Source: Synoicihabitans lomoniglobus (GTDB lineage: Bacteria > Verrucomicrobiota > Verrucomicrobiia > Opitutales > Opitutaceae). Taken from it: a stretch of 64,000 nt of DNA. Position 1 is the stretch's first letter; each line of letters begins with the position of its first letter. Made by a program: the position numbers and the translations under genes. The notes beneath the pieces were generated by a model. The model was given only the letters and a program-made list of their open reading frames with translations. It made no database searches and was not told the origin of the DNA. Below, one piece after another: positions 11,201 to 19,296 of this stretch. The stretch is from the NCBI RefSeq assembly GCF_029023725.1, contig NZ_CP119075.1, forward strand, positions 3,777,501-3,841,500, in the 5' to 3' direction.

Positions 11201-11774
11201 CAATCAGTCCGCCCGCCAATTGCTCGATCTCATCAACGACCTGCTCGATGTGTCGCGGATCGACTCCGGACGCATGGAATTCTCCTTTGCCGAAATTGAT
11301 ATCTGCACCGTGCTCGAGACCATCGCCACCACGCTCCAACCTCAGTTCGACGGCAAGAAACTACGCTACGAAACGGTCACCGAGGCCGACCTGAACACCA
11401 TCGTCAGTGATTCCCGCCGCGTGGAGCAGGTGATCTTCAACCTCGCCTTCAACGCCGTTAAATTCACCCCGGGACCGGACGGCCGCGTCACGGTGAAGGC
11501 TCGCTCTCTGCCCGACGGCGGGATCGAGGTCAGCGTGACCGACAACGGAATCGGCATTCGGGCGGAGCATCTGCCGCAATTGTTCGAAGCTTTTCGTCAG
11601 ATCGACGGCTCCGCCCGTCGCGTCTACGAAGGCGTTGGGCTCGGGCTCAACCTCGTGCGCAAACTCACGGCGAAATTGGGCGGCCACATCGAAGTCAACA
11701 GCACCTACGGCGCCGGATCATGCTTTACCCTCACCTTGCCAGCCGTCGCGCCGGGCTCTAGTCTTTCCGTTTAG
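8205..11774 (+). CDS. multi-PAS sensor histidine kinase
   Basis: A 1189-residue membrane sensor kinase. A membrane helix (about 12-35) and a second one (about 328-348) flank a periplasmic domain of about 290 residues. A HAMP-like segment and a coiled coil follow, then four PAS/PAC units (about 430-540, 550-660, 675-785, 800-920). A second coiled coil leads to the HisKA domain MSHELRTPLNSIIGF (phospho-His near residue 964) and the HATPase domain with N box NLAFNAVKFTP, TDNGIGI and GVGLGLNLV. It starts at GTG 8205, overlapping the rsmE stop. It has no receiver domain of its own; the two genes that follow supply receivers, so a phosphorelay is likely. Confidence 0.93.
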   Translation: MKVPSGLLNLSFRSWLMLAAGSWSLLLGLGTGTLVYYQGARSFSDLARLDLNDRLERATFRANQLLLSAELSLDSTSHLIAPTAGEGFDAWRRFIRLALPIFEQRPELSRLGFARADGQEFGYLTRTATEGVTLDIQIVAADTGPERHRYHGDAAEPASILPAIDAIALARPSAPNAFGEIHWTSLQPLPLATDEQGISLLRSAAAGTWWIDYNEQDLATFMAALYQETKLRTVLVDRRSEESTLLGVPVSRRAIAANHIHELDTLVARHAQFPAVSYQSTLAEPHEFPHADHTWIGAKMQLPAPHLDWSLAAATPVRSSFGAADGSTRTFIIATLVGTALSLLMASLLARRLARPVEELSASVLKFGDTNLITAATSSAPREILQLGRVLREQGQRLLERQSQLEAAHRETLAQADQRLSHEATLTAIFENTPFDLWITDADGVYTFQNRFSRENYGEVLGQRVEDIKLPPAVITDRIARFRRVLDGEIVYSDTEDMTPLGLRHFHAVESPILRDGKVVGALGVKIDLTSQRRAETALRTSQQRLSRHLENTPLGAVDFDRDFRIRSWNAAAQLIFGWRAEEAIGRVGLMIVPPQYRADVTHAWEALMADTASSRNFNQNITKDGRTIDCEWYNTPTTNADGEIAGVSSLVLDVTERMTAERLFRESEERFQRVFHLSPTPQAILSFPSGRFIDINQSWIDGFGYQRSEVAERTDADLHWWVTPSDREHFVATVRQSGAFPATAVQLFDHKRRKRTVHLCATLARLGHQDCVVISTPDITQRMEAEAELRRQQRFLATLVDQLPGMTFECLVDEDWTMRWVNQGTLALCGYEPAEFLDRQISFNDLIVREDQEPVRELVERTLRKPRESRTYSMEYRIHHRDGRLRWVWEAGEIVRDPQTQIDRIIGFITDVTAQKQAEQELRDLNETLEVRVAARTADLEAANSKLHDLDRLKTEFLATMSHELRTPLNSIIGFSSILERGMVGPMLPEQHHQIGLVNQSARQLLDLINDLLDVSRIDSGRMEFSFAEIDICTVLETIATTLQPQFDGKKLRYETVTEADLNTIVSDSRRVEQVIFNLAFNAVKFTPGPDGRVTVKARSLPDGGIEVSVTDNGIGIRAEHLPQLFEAFRQIDGSARRVYEGVGLGLNLVRKLTAKLGGHIEVNSTYGAGSCFTLTLPAVAPGSSLSV

Positions 11775-11792
11775 TCTCCCCGCTCGCCCATC

Positions 11793-12164
11793 ATGCCCCA
11801 CGCTTTGCTCATAGAGGACAACGCTGCCAACCAACACCTCGCCACCTTCCTGTTGAAGCGCGCCGGGTTCACCGTCACCGTCGCGGAAAATGGTTTGCTG
11901 GGATACAATTCCGCCTTGGAATTGCGACCCGACGTCATCGTGCTGGATATTGAGATGCCGGTGATGGACGGCTACGAGACCTTTAAAAAACTCCACGCCG
12001 ATCCCGTCACCCACGATATTCCCGTGCTGGTGGCGACCTCCTACGCCATGCCCGGGGAGCGCAATCAGGCCCTCGAACTCGGCGTGCACGACTACCTCGA
12101 AAAACCCTACGAACCCGAAGAATTCATCCGCCGCGTCAAGCTGCTCTTCGACCCTGCCTCATGA
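11793..12164 (+). CDS. single-domain response regulator
   Basis: A 123-residue CheY-like receiver with no output domain. The acidic pocket is LLIEDN, the phospho-acceptor is Asp52 in VIVLDIEMPVMDG, the switch Ser/Thr is in VATSY, and the conserved Lys is in LEKPYEP. Its stop overlaps the start of the next gene (ATGA), which indicates coupled translation. Such a stand-alone receiver may shuttle phosphate between the kinase upstream and the hybrid kinase downstream. Confidence 0.93.
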   Translation: MPHALLIEDNAANQHLATFLLKRAGFTVTVAENGLLGYNSALELRPDVIVLDIEMPVMDGYETFKKLHADPVTHDIPVLVATSYAMPGERNQALELGVHDYLEKPYEPEEFIRRVKLLFDPAS

Positions 12165-14308
12165 CCCACACCATCCTCGTCGTCGAAGACAACCGCAACA
12201 GCATCTACCTGATGGAGCAGATGCTGACGGAAGCGGGTCACCGGGTGCAAAAAGCCGGCAACGGCCAGGAAGCACTCGACCTCATCAAGGTCAAAGGGCT
12301 GCCCGATCTCATCGTCTCCGATGCTCTCATGCCGACGATGGACGGCTTCGAACTCTGTCACTCCATCCGCCGTGATCCCCAGCGTTGTCATGTTCCCTTC
12401 GTGCTCTACACGGCCACTTTCACCGATGCCAGTGACGAGCACTTTGCGAAGGAAATCGGTGCCGATCTCTACCTCATCAAACCATTCGAACCCGAGAAGC
12501 TCGTGCCGCGTTTCGAGCAAGTGATCACGGAGGTTCGGGCCGCTCCGCCCCGCCCGCCCACGCCCCCGCAAAAACAACACAACTTTCTCGAAGGCCACAG
12601 CCGCCGTATGTCGGTCAAATTGGAGGCCAAGGTCGACGAACTCTCCGCCTCCAATGCCGCTCTGGCTTCCAGCGAAGCCGAAATCCGGGAACTCAACAAC
12701 AAGCTCGTCGACAGCATCCGCCGCTTGGAAGTCGAAGTGGAGGAGCGCCGCCGCGTCGCCACGGAACTTCAGCTCGGCCTCAAAGTGGCCGCCATGGGCA
12801 GCTTTGGTTTCGACTTCGACCGCGGCACCAGTTGGTGGACCGCGGAAGCGCTGGCGCTGCTCGGGTTTTCCACTCATCAAAAGCACCTCGCCTGGTCATC
12901 GCTCGCCACCCGTATTCCGGAGGAAAAACGCGCCAGTGCCGCCGCCGTTTTTTCCCCCGAGCCCGACGACCCTCAATCCCGCGAGGTCGAGTTCACCTTG
13001 GTCCAACCCGACGGCTCCCATCGCTTTCTCTACGCCCACAGCGAGTTGGTCGAGGTGGACGAGTCGGGCGAAAGTCGCCGCATCGGCGTCATCCGCGACA
13101 TCTCGATTCGACGGCGGGGCGAACTCGACCGCCTCAAACTGGAGCGCCGTCTGCGCCAGTCTCAGAAGATGGAAGCCATCGGCAATCTCGCCGGCGGCAT
13201 CGCCCATGATTTCAACAACATCCTCGCGGTCATCGCCGCCACCAGCGAATTGCTCGAAATCGACGCCGCCACATCCGAGTTACCCCAACGTTGGCGCGAC
13301 GGCATCGGCGACATTCGAGAGGCCTCCCGACGCGCGCGGGATCTGGTCAACCAGATCTTGATGTTCAGCCGCAATGAGCGGGCCGAAATCACCGCACTCG
13401 ATTTGCGGCAGATCATCGAAGAAGCCGCCAATCAGGTCACTTCCACGATGCCCGCCCACGTTGTGATCCGACCGCACTTCAAGACGAAGCGCAGCGCTCT
13501 GGCCAACTCCAATCAGGTGCACCGCATCCTGCTCAACCTCTGCACCAATGCCAAACACGCCATCGGCCACCACCCCGGCGAGATCACGATCAACCTCCAC
13601 CATGTGGAGCTCAATAAATCCGGCGCCGCCCGGCGACCGCCTCTCACGCCCGGTCACTACTTGAAATTGGAAGTCATCGACACCGGTTGCGGGATGGATG
13701 AGGAAACCGTGCAGCGCGTCTTCGAACCCTTCTACTCCACCCGCCCCGCCGGCGAGGGCACCGGTCTCGGACTCGCCGTGGTCCACGGCATCATGGCCAA
13801 CCACAATGGCGCGATTTTCGTGGACAGCAATGTGGGTGAAGGCACCACGTTCACCCTCTTTTTCCCGGCCGCCGATGAGACCCCCAAACCTTCCTCCCGG
13901 ACGTTCGCCGGTCAGGAACTTCCGGTCGGAAAAGGTGAACACATCCTCGTCGTCGACGACGAGCCCGCGGTGGCCAAGGTCGCCACCACGCTGATTTCCC
14001 GACTCGGCTACCACGTGGAAACCATGACCGACTCCATCGCCGCCCGGGACCGCCTCCGCTCCGAGCCGCTCGAGTTCGATCTCGTGGTTACGGATTATTT
14101 CATGCCCAACCTCACCGGGGCCGATCTGGCCCGCGCCGTCTGGGAAAAACATCCGCACCTGCCCATGATCATGATCGTCGGTTTCGGCGGGCAGATGGAC
14201 GCCAACCGCGCCAAAGCCGAGGGGTTCAAAGCCTTTGTCAGCAAACCTTTCACGATGCAGACGATGGCCGAAGCCATCGCCCACGGTCTCGCCGCCACCC
14301 CTCGCTGA
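12161..14308 (+). CDS. receiver-PAS-kinase-receiver hybrid protein
   Basis: A 715-residue soluble signalling protein. Order: receiver 1 (VVEDN, Asp54 in LIVSDALMPTMDG, Lys in LIKPFEP); a coiled coil (about 150-200); a PAS-like domain (about 205-315); a HisKA domain of the AHDFNNILAVIA type (His near 349); a HATPase (NLCTNAKHAIG, DTGCGM, GTGLGLAVVHGI); and a C-terminal receiver (VVDDE, Asp near 645 in LVVTDYFMPNLTG, Lys in FVSKPF). There is no membrane segment. As the third gene of the coupled kinase set it probably takes phosphate from the preceding kinase or receiver. No DNA-binding output is present in the cluster. Confidence 0.93.
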   Translation: MTHTILVVEDNRNSIYLMEQMLTEAGHRVQKAGNGQEALDLIKVKGLPDLIVSDALMPTMDGFELCHSIRRDPQRCHVPFVLYTATFTDASDEHFAKEIGADLYLIKPFEPEKLVPRFEQVITEVRAAPPRPPTPPQKQHNFLEGHSRRMSVKLEAKVDELSASNAALASSEAEIRELNNKLVDSIRRLEVEVEERRRVATELQLGLKVAAMGSFGFDFDRGTSWWTAEALALLGFSTHQKHLAWSSLATRIPEEKRASAAAVFSPEPDDPQSREVEFTLVQPDGSHRFLYAHSELVEVDESGESRRIGVIRDISIRRRGELDRLKLERRLRQSQKMEAIGNLAGGIAHDFNNILAVIAATSELLEIDAATSELPQRWRDGIGDIREASRRARDLVNQILMFSRNERAEITALDLRQIIEEAANQVTSTMPAHVVIRPHFKTKRSALANSNQVHRILLNLCTNAKHAIGHHPGEITINLHHVELNKSGAARRPPLTPGHYLKLEVIDTGCGMDEETVQRVFEPFYSTRPAGEGTGLGLAVVHGIMANHNGAIFVDSNVGEGTTFTLFFPAADETPKPSSRTFAGQELPVGKGEHILVVDDEPAVAKVATTLISRLGYHVETMTDSIAARDRLRSEPLEFDLVVTDYFMPNLTGADLARAVWEKHPHLPMIMIVGFGGQMDANRAKAEGFKAFVSKPFTMQTMAEAIAHGLAATPR

Positions 14309-14339
14309 CGCGGGCCCTACCGGGACGATTACCGCCCCG

Positions 14340-15911
14340 TCACCACACCAGCAGCCCGCCGGCAAAGGTGAACCCTGCGCCCACGCTGCAGAAGATGATC
14401 TTGTCGCCGCTTTGGAAAATTTCTTCCTCGGCCGCCCAGCCCAGCGCCATCGAAACGCTCGCGCCTGAAGTGTTGCCGTATTTGTCGATCGTGACGACGA
14501 AGCGATCAAACGGAATACCCACGCGCTTGGACACCGCGCGCAGGATGCGTTCATTGGCTTGGTGCGGCACGATCCAACCGATGTCCTCCGGCTTCAAGTT
14601 GTGCCGCCGCAGCGTGTCTTCGATCTCGTTGGCGAAAGCGATCACGGCTCCCTTGAACACCACCGGTCCGTCGACCTGCAGGTAGAAGTCATCGACGTCG
14701 ATGGCCTCCGGCTTGGGCCAGGGTTTGTTGGCTCCGCCGCCGCGGCGTTGAATCGCGGAAAATTTATTGGCGTCACCGGAAAGCGCCATTCGATGCAACC
14801 GATGACCGTCCGCCGCATTCGTGAGAATCGCCGCCCCGGCGCCATCGCCGAAGAGAAACGCGGTCTCATGATCACGCGGATTCGTGATGCGCGACAACAA
14901 TTCCGCTGTCACCACAATCAGGTTACGCGCCGTGCCTCCGAGTATGAGGGACCGTCCGATTTCGAGCGCGTAGAGCCAGCCGGAACAAGCCGCATTGAGA
15001 TCAAACGCCAACGCTCCGGGCACGCCGAGTTTTTGCGCCAACGCACTGGCCATGGCCGGCACCGGTTGGTCCGGAATGATCGTCGCCATGATCACGCCAT
15101 CGATGGACGCGATGTCCACGCCCGACTGCTCCAGGGCATGCCCGACGGCAATCACGGCCAGGTCCGTCGCGGTCTCGCCTTCGCCGGCAAAACGGCGCTC
15201 GCGGATGCCGGTGAGCTTGACCATCTCCTCTTCCGTGCGACCGGGAAATTCTTTGAGCACATCCTTGGTCGAACGCACGTTCGTCGGCACCGCGTAACCG
15301 ACGCCGGCGATGCAGACCGTCGCCGCCGAGCCATCAGTCTCGGGCAACGCTGCCGGCGCGCTCGCGGCCACGGGGGCGGTCGCCCGGCTCGCCAGGTAGG
15401 CCGCCACATCATCACCCGAAACCCGGCCTCCCGGACCAGTCGCCTTGATATCGGTAATCGCGACGGGATCCAGGCCGGCTTCCTTGGCCAGCTTGGCGGC
15501 GCGCGGTGTCCATTGTGGTCCCGTCGGAACCGGAGCGGCGGAGGGAACTGGCGTCGCGGCCGGGGAGGCAGCCTTGGGCGCGGCGGACGGAGTCTGCGGA
15601 GCGACCACCGCCGCGTCGCCTTTGACCGCCAGATGCAACAAGGAGTCGTCGACGGTCGCGATCCGCATGAAGGGTGATCCCGAGGGCACGATGTCTCCCG
15701 CCCGCACTTCCAGTGCCTGCAGGGTGCCGTCGCAAGGCGCTTCGAACTCGAATACGGACTTGTCGCTCTCCAGTTCGGCGATCTTGTCACCCTTGGCGAA
15801 AGTATCGCCCGTATTTACCATCACATCGATGATGGTGAGTTCGTTTACGGTCGCGCCCATCGAAGGGATCGGCACGTCGATCAGAAACGGTTCCGGTTTG
15901 GTATCAGCCAT
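14340..15911 (-). CDS. lipoyl domain + E3-binding domain + beta-ketoacyl-ACP synthase III fusion
   Basis: A 523-residue protein with an unusual architecture. Residues 1-95 form a lipoyl/biotinyl domain of the 2-oxoacid dehydrogenase E2 type: the hairpin ELESDKSVFEFEAPCDG puts Lys51 in the lipoylation position after Asp50. A Pro/Ala-rich linker (about 100-132) leads to a peripheral subunit-binding (E3-binding) domain at about 134-173, WTPRAAKLAKEAGLDP to GPGGRVSGDDVAAYL. A second Ala/Pro linker is followed by a complete KAS III (FabH-like) enzyme from about residue 198. Its triad appears intact: Cys309 in NAACSGWLYALE, His450 in VPHQANERIL and Asn480 in KYGNTSGAS. KAS III normally starts fatty-acid synthesis from acyl-CoA and malonyl-ACP. 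Here the E2-like half suggests acyl supply on a lipoyl arm (inference). There is no E1 or E3 gene nearby; kdsA and pyrG are upstream on the same strand. Confidence 0.9.
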   Translation of the reverse strand: MADTKPEPFLIDVPIPSMGATVNELTIIDVMVNTGDTFAKGDKIAELESDKSVFEFEAPCDGTLQALEVRAGDIVPSGSPFMRIATVDDSLLHLAVKGDAAVVAPQTPSAAPKAASPAATPVPSAAPVPTGPQWTPRAAKLAKEAGLDPVAITDIKATGPGGRVSGDDVAAYLASRATAPVAASAPAALPETDGSAATVCIAGVGYAVPTNVRSTKDVLKEFPGRTEEEMVKLTGIRERRFAGEGETATDLAVIAVGHALEQSGVDIASIDGVIMATIIPDQPVPAMASALAQKLGVPGALAFDLNAACSGWLYALEIGRSLILGGTARNLIVVTAELLSRITNPRDHETAFLFGDGAGAAILTNAADGHRLHRMALSGDANKFSAIQRRGGGANKPWPKPEAIDVDDFYLQVDGPVVFKGAVIAFANEIEDTLRRHNLKPEDIGWIVPHQANERILRAVSKRVGIPFDRFVVTIDKYGNTSGASVSMALGWAAEEEIFQSGDKIIFCSVGAGFTFAGGLLVW

Positions 15912-15982
15912 GGGAAGAGATGCCGAACGTGGTCTGAGCTACGGAGTTGGTCAACGCCAGTGGCGGGATTAATCGAACGCCG

Positions 15983-16780
15983 CTACGCCGCCCGCACCGT
16001 GCGCCAAATCGCCAAACAACGGCGAATCACGCCCGCCAACTCATTCAACGGCACCATGTTCGGACCGTCGCTGATGGCGTGGGCCGGATCCGGGTGCGTT
16101 TCCAGAAACAAACCGTTTGCACCCGCCGCCAGCGCGGCCTTGGCCAGCGGCTCGACGAATTCGCGCTGACCACTGCTCTTCCCGCCGCCCGCTCCGGGAA
16201 GTTGCACGCTGTGCGTCGCGTCGAGAATCGTGGGATAACCGTTGGCCGCCATGATGGGAAATCCGCGCATGTCGACGACGAGGTTTTGGTAACCAAAGGT
16301 CGTGCCCCGCTCGGTCTGCCAGATCTCGGCCGCCCCACCGTCCTTCAGTTTACCGACGACGTGCACCATGTCGGTCGGCGAGAGAAACTGGCCCTTCTTC
16401 ACGTTGACCGTGCGGCCGGTCGCTGCCGCCGCCAGGAGCAGGTCGGTTTGCCGACACAGAAACGCGGGGATTTGCAACACGTCCGCCACGGCGGCGACGG
16501 GCGCACACTGTTCGGCGTTGTGAATGTCGGTGACAACGGGGAATCCAAACTCGCGTTTCACCATGGCGAGCAACTCGAGTCCGGCCGCCATGCCCGTGCC
16601 GCGATCGCCGGCGATCGACGTGCGGTTGGCTTTGTCGAACGAGCCCTTGAATACGATCGTCAGGTCCGCGTGGGCGTCGCGCAGCGCCGCGAGCTCGGTC
16701 GCCACGGTGCGGCAAACGGACTCGTTTTCGAGCGAACAGGGGCCCGCCAGAAGCAGCAGTTTATCGGCGTCGAAAATCAT
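15983..16780 (-). CDS. kdsA: 3-deoxy-8-phosphooctulonate (KDO-8-P) synthase
   Basis: Condenses arabinose-5-phosphate with phosphoenolpyruvate to KDO-8-phosphate for the lipopolysaccharide core, in the cytoplasm. The 265-residue length is normal. Landmarks are [12 protein letters not shown] at the start, [12 protein letters not shown], the GxG loop region, [33 protein letters not shown] and [10 protein letters not shown]. The start at 16780 is 8 bases from the pyrG stop, so the two genes are probably cotranscribed. It confirms a Gram-negative envelope with KDO-containing LPS. Confidence 0.96.
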   Translation of the reverse strand: MIFDADKLLLLAGPCSLENESVCRTVATELAALRDAHADLTIVFKGSFDKANRTSIAGDRGTGMAAGLELLAMVKREFGFPVVTDIHNAEQCAPVAAVADVLQIPAFLCRQTDLLLAAAATGRTVNVKKGQFLSPTDMVHVVGKLKDGGAAEIWQTERGTTFGYQNLVVDMRGFPIMAANGYPTILDATHSVQLPGAGGGKSSGQREFVEPLAKAALAAGANGLFLETHPDPAHAISDGPNMVPLNELAGVIRRCLAIWRTVRAA

Positions 16781-16788
16781 GGTCGCGT

Positions 16789-18504
16789 TCAGGAATCGGT
16801 CTTCGGTTCAGCCGCTTTCTTAACCACGGGTTTGGTCGCCTTCTTGGTGGTTTTCTTCGCCGTCTTTTTCTTCTTCGCCTTCGGGGCTTTTTTCGCCACC
16901 GGTGCTTTCGCGGCGTTATGATGCTTCATCGCAGCTTTCACAAAGGCGGCGAAGAGCGGATGCGCCTCGTTGGGCTTGGACTGAAATTCCGGGTGGAACT
17001 GCACCGCGACAAACCAAGGATGGGCCTTGATCTCGACGATTTCCACGAGGTTGCGACGCGGGTTGAGCCCGCTCACCACCATACCGGCGCGTTGCATGGC
17101 GCCGACGTAGGCGTTGTTGACTTCGAAGCGGTGGCGATGGCGCTCCCGCACGTATTCCTCGCCGTAGGCCTTGCGCGCCTTGGTGCCGGGTTGGAGCTGA
17201 CATTCGTAGCTGCCGAGCCGCATGGTCGCGCCTTTGTCCACGATCTTCTTCTGATCCTCCATCATGGTGATGACGGGTTCGATCGCCTCCTGATCAAATT
17301 CGAGTGAATTGGCGCCCTTGAGTTTGAGCACGTTGCGGCAGAACTCGATCACCGCGATCTGCAGACCGAGGCAGAGACCGTAATACGGCACGTTGTTTTC
17401 GCGGGCATACCGCGCGGCGGCGATTTTACCTTCCGTGCCGCGGTCACCAAATCCACCCGGCACGAGAATGCCGTCGAGGCCCTTGAGCAGGCTCAAACCG
17501 TTGCGGGCTTCCAAATCCTCGGCGTCAATCCGACGGACGTTGACCCGGCAATAGTTGGCAATGCCGGCGTGCGTGACCGATTCGTAGACCGATTTGTAGG
17601 CGTCCTGCAGCTCGATGTATTTGCCGACGACGCCGATCGTGACTTCGTGCCGCGGGTTGTTGATGCGGTTAACGATGTCGGTCCACAGATTATTGTCCGG
17701 CATCGGGCGCTTCATGCCGAAAAGGTCGACCACGAGTTCATCGAGACCTTCCTTTTCCAGCGCGATGGGCAGTTCGTAAATCGACGCCACATCCTGACAC
17801 TCGATGACCGCTTTGACGGGCACGTTGCAGAACATTGAAATCTTGTCCCGCATCTCATTGTCCATGTCGTGCTCGCACCGGCACACCACGATGTGCGGCT
17901 GGATACCGATCTCGCGCAACTTCGCCACGGATTGCTGCGTGGGCTTGGTCTTCAACTCGCCCGCCGCGCCGAGGTAAGGCACGAGGGTCACGTGCATGAA
18001 GAGGCAATCGCGCGGACCGACCTCGAGGGCAAACTGACGCATCGCTTCGAGAAACGGCAGTCCCTCGATGTCGCCCGTCGTGCCGCCGATTTCCGTAATC
18101 AGCACGTCGACGTCCTTCGCCCCTTGGTAAATGCGGTCCTTGATCTCGTTCGTCACGTGCGGGATCACCTGCACGGTTTTGCCGAGGTAGAGGCCCCGAC
18201 GCTCATTTTGGATAACGTTTTCGTAGATCTGGCCGGACGAAAGACTGTTGAGCTTGGAGAGCTTGCCGCTGGTGAAGCGCTCGTAATGGCCCAGATCGAG
18301 GTCGGTTTCGGCCCCGTCTTCGAGCACGTAGACCTCACCGTGTTGGTAGGGGCTCATCGTGCCGGGATCGACATTGAGATACGGGTCAAACTTCTGAATG
18401 CGGACCTTCAGTCCCCGCACTTCCAGCAACGCACCCAGCGCCGCCGCCGTCAACCCCTTGCCCAAGGACGAAACCACCCCTCCGGTCACGAAAACATATT
18501 TCAT
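16789..18504 (-). CDS. pyrG: CTP synthase with lysine-rich C-terminal tail
   Basis: Makes CTP from UTP, ATP and glutamine. The N-terminal synthetase domain begins [17 protein letters not shown]. The C-terminal class I glutamine amidotransferase domain carries the nucleophile Cys in YYGLCLGLQ and the His/Glu pair in VQFHPEFQS. The enzyme normally ends near 545 residues. This one has 571, with a final 40-residue tail of Lys/Ala/Pro repeats ([19 protein letters not shown] and similar) that looks like a histone H1 tail. The tail is in frame and has normal codon use. It lies in a pyrG-kdsA pair. Confidence 0.97.
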   Translation of the reverse strand: MKYVFVTGGVVSSLGKGLTAAALGALLEVRGLKVRIQKFDPYLNVDPGTMSPYQHGEVYVLEDGAETDLDLGHYERFTSGKLSKLNSLSSGQIYENVIQNERRGLYLGKTVQVIPHVTNEIKDRIYQGAKDVDVLITEIGGTTGDIEGLPFLEAMRQFALEVGPRDCLFMHVTLVPYLGAAGELKTKPTQQSVAKLREIGIQPHIVVCRCEHDMDNEMRDKISMFCNVPVKAVIECQDVASIYELPIALEKEGLDELVVDLFGMKRPMPDNNLWTDIVNRINNPRHEVTIGVVGKYIELQDAYKSVYESVTHAGIANYCRVNVRRIDAEDLEARNGLSLLKGLDGILVPGGFGDRGTEGKIAAARYARENNVPYYGLCLGLQIAVIEFCRNVLKLKGANSLEFDQEAIEPVITMMEDQKKIVDKGATMRLGSYECQLQPGTKARKAYGEEYVRERHRHRFEVNNAYVGAMQRAGMVVSGLNPRRNLVEIVEIKAHPWFVAVQFHPEFQSKPNEAHPLFAAFVKAAMKHHNAAKAPVAKKAPKAKKKKTAKKTTKKATKPVVKKAAEPKTDS

Positions 18505-18574
18505 CGGAACGGGTTAACGGCGGGCACCGAACCCTCGCAAGTAAAAGCTCCGCTTCCCTCGCAACGAAACCTAC

Positions 18575-18787
18575 TCAAATCCGCCCCATCCACCAGTAAA
18601 CCCCTCCCAACACCACCGCGATCGCCGCCCCCGCCACCATCAGGTAAATCGTCCACTTCAACACCTTGCCCAAAATATACAGCACCGCGAGCGCCACGAT
18701 CACCCCACACGTCGCCACCAACCAGCGCGGATACGCGCTCAGGTTTTCCAAGGCGGATTGAATTTGCTCGATCACACCCTCCAACAA
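18575..18787 (-). CDS. small two-helix membrane protein
   Basis: About 70 residues with two membrane helices (YPRWLVATCGVIVALAVLYI and WTIYLMVAGAAIAVVLGGVY) and a short tail. I do not recognise a family. No ATG start is available. I chose the TTG at 18787 because GGAG lies about 8 bases before it; a GTG at 18775 is an alternative, and the frame is open to 18850. It lies upstream of pyrG on the same strand and divergent from the DUF6941-like gene. Confidence 0.5.
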   Translation of the reverse strand: MLEGVIEQIQSALENLSAYPRWLVATCGVIVALAVLYILGKVLKWTIYLMVAGAAIAVVLGGVYWWMGRI

Positions 18788-18861
18788 ACCCCGATCTCCG
18801 CCGCCGCCAAGCAATTCCCCGCTTGCCACCAACCCCGCCCCCACGCCCAACTTAGCCTACC

Positions 18862-19245
18862 GTGCATTCAAAACCACAAGTTCTCGTCTGGCTTACCTGC
18901 GACGGCGTCCACATCGACCCCGCCACCGGCAAGCATACCATTCTCGGTATTTTCTCCAATATCCGCGCCCGCGAGTTTCCCTTCACCCACCCCTACATGG
19001 TGTGGTTCCTGACCCTCAGCGACGTTCCCACCGGCAATCATAAAATCAAGGTGTCCATGGGCGTCGATCCCACCAACATGCAGCCGCTCATCGAGCGCCC
19101 CTTTGAATCCAAGGGCCCCCTGCAGCGCATCAACCTCATCAACGAGGTGCGCAACCTCAGTTTCCCCGGCCCGGGCAATTTCGACATCATGATCGAAATC
19201 GACGATTACCCCCTGCTCGCCACCAACATCAACGTGTCGAAATAA
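18862..19245 (+). CDS. DUF6941-like conserved protein
   Basis: A 127-residue soluble protein, predicted to be mostly beta strands. The opening VLVWLTCDGVHIDPATGKHTILGIFSNI resembles the small DUF6941 family (a 'CD...D..TGK....G.F..I' start); the match is from memory and tentative. The function is unknown. It precedes the sugar/adenosine kinase gene by about 50 bases on the same strand. No signal peptide or membrane helix is visible. Confidence 0.7.
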   Translation: MHSKPQVLVWLTCDGVHIDPATGKHTILGIFSNIRAREFPFTHPYMVWFLTLSDVPTGNHKIKVSMGVDPTNMQPLIERPFESKGPLQRINLINEVRNLSFPGPGNFDIMIEIDDYPLLATNINVSK

Positions 19246-19296
19246 CCTCGTCGCCACCTCCTCGTCGCGCCCGCCGTTCCCCTCCTCCCATCTTCT

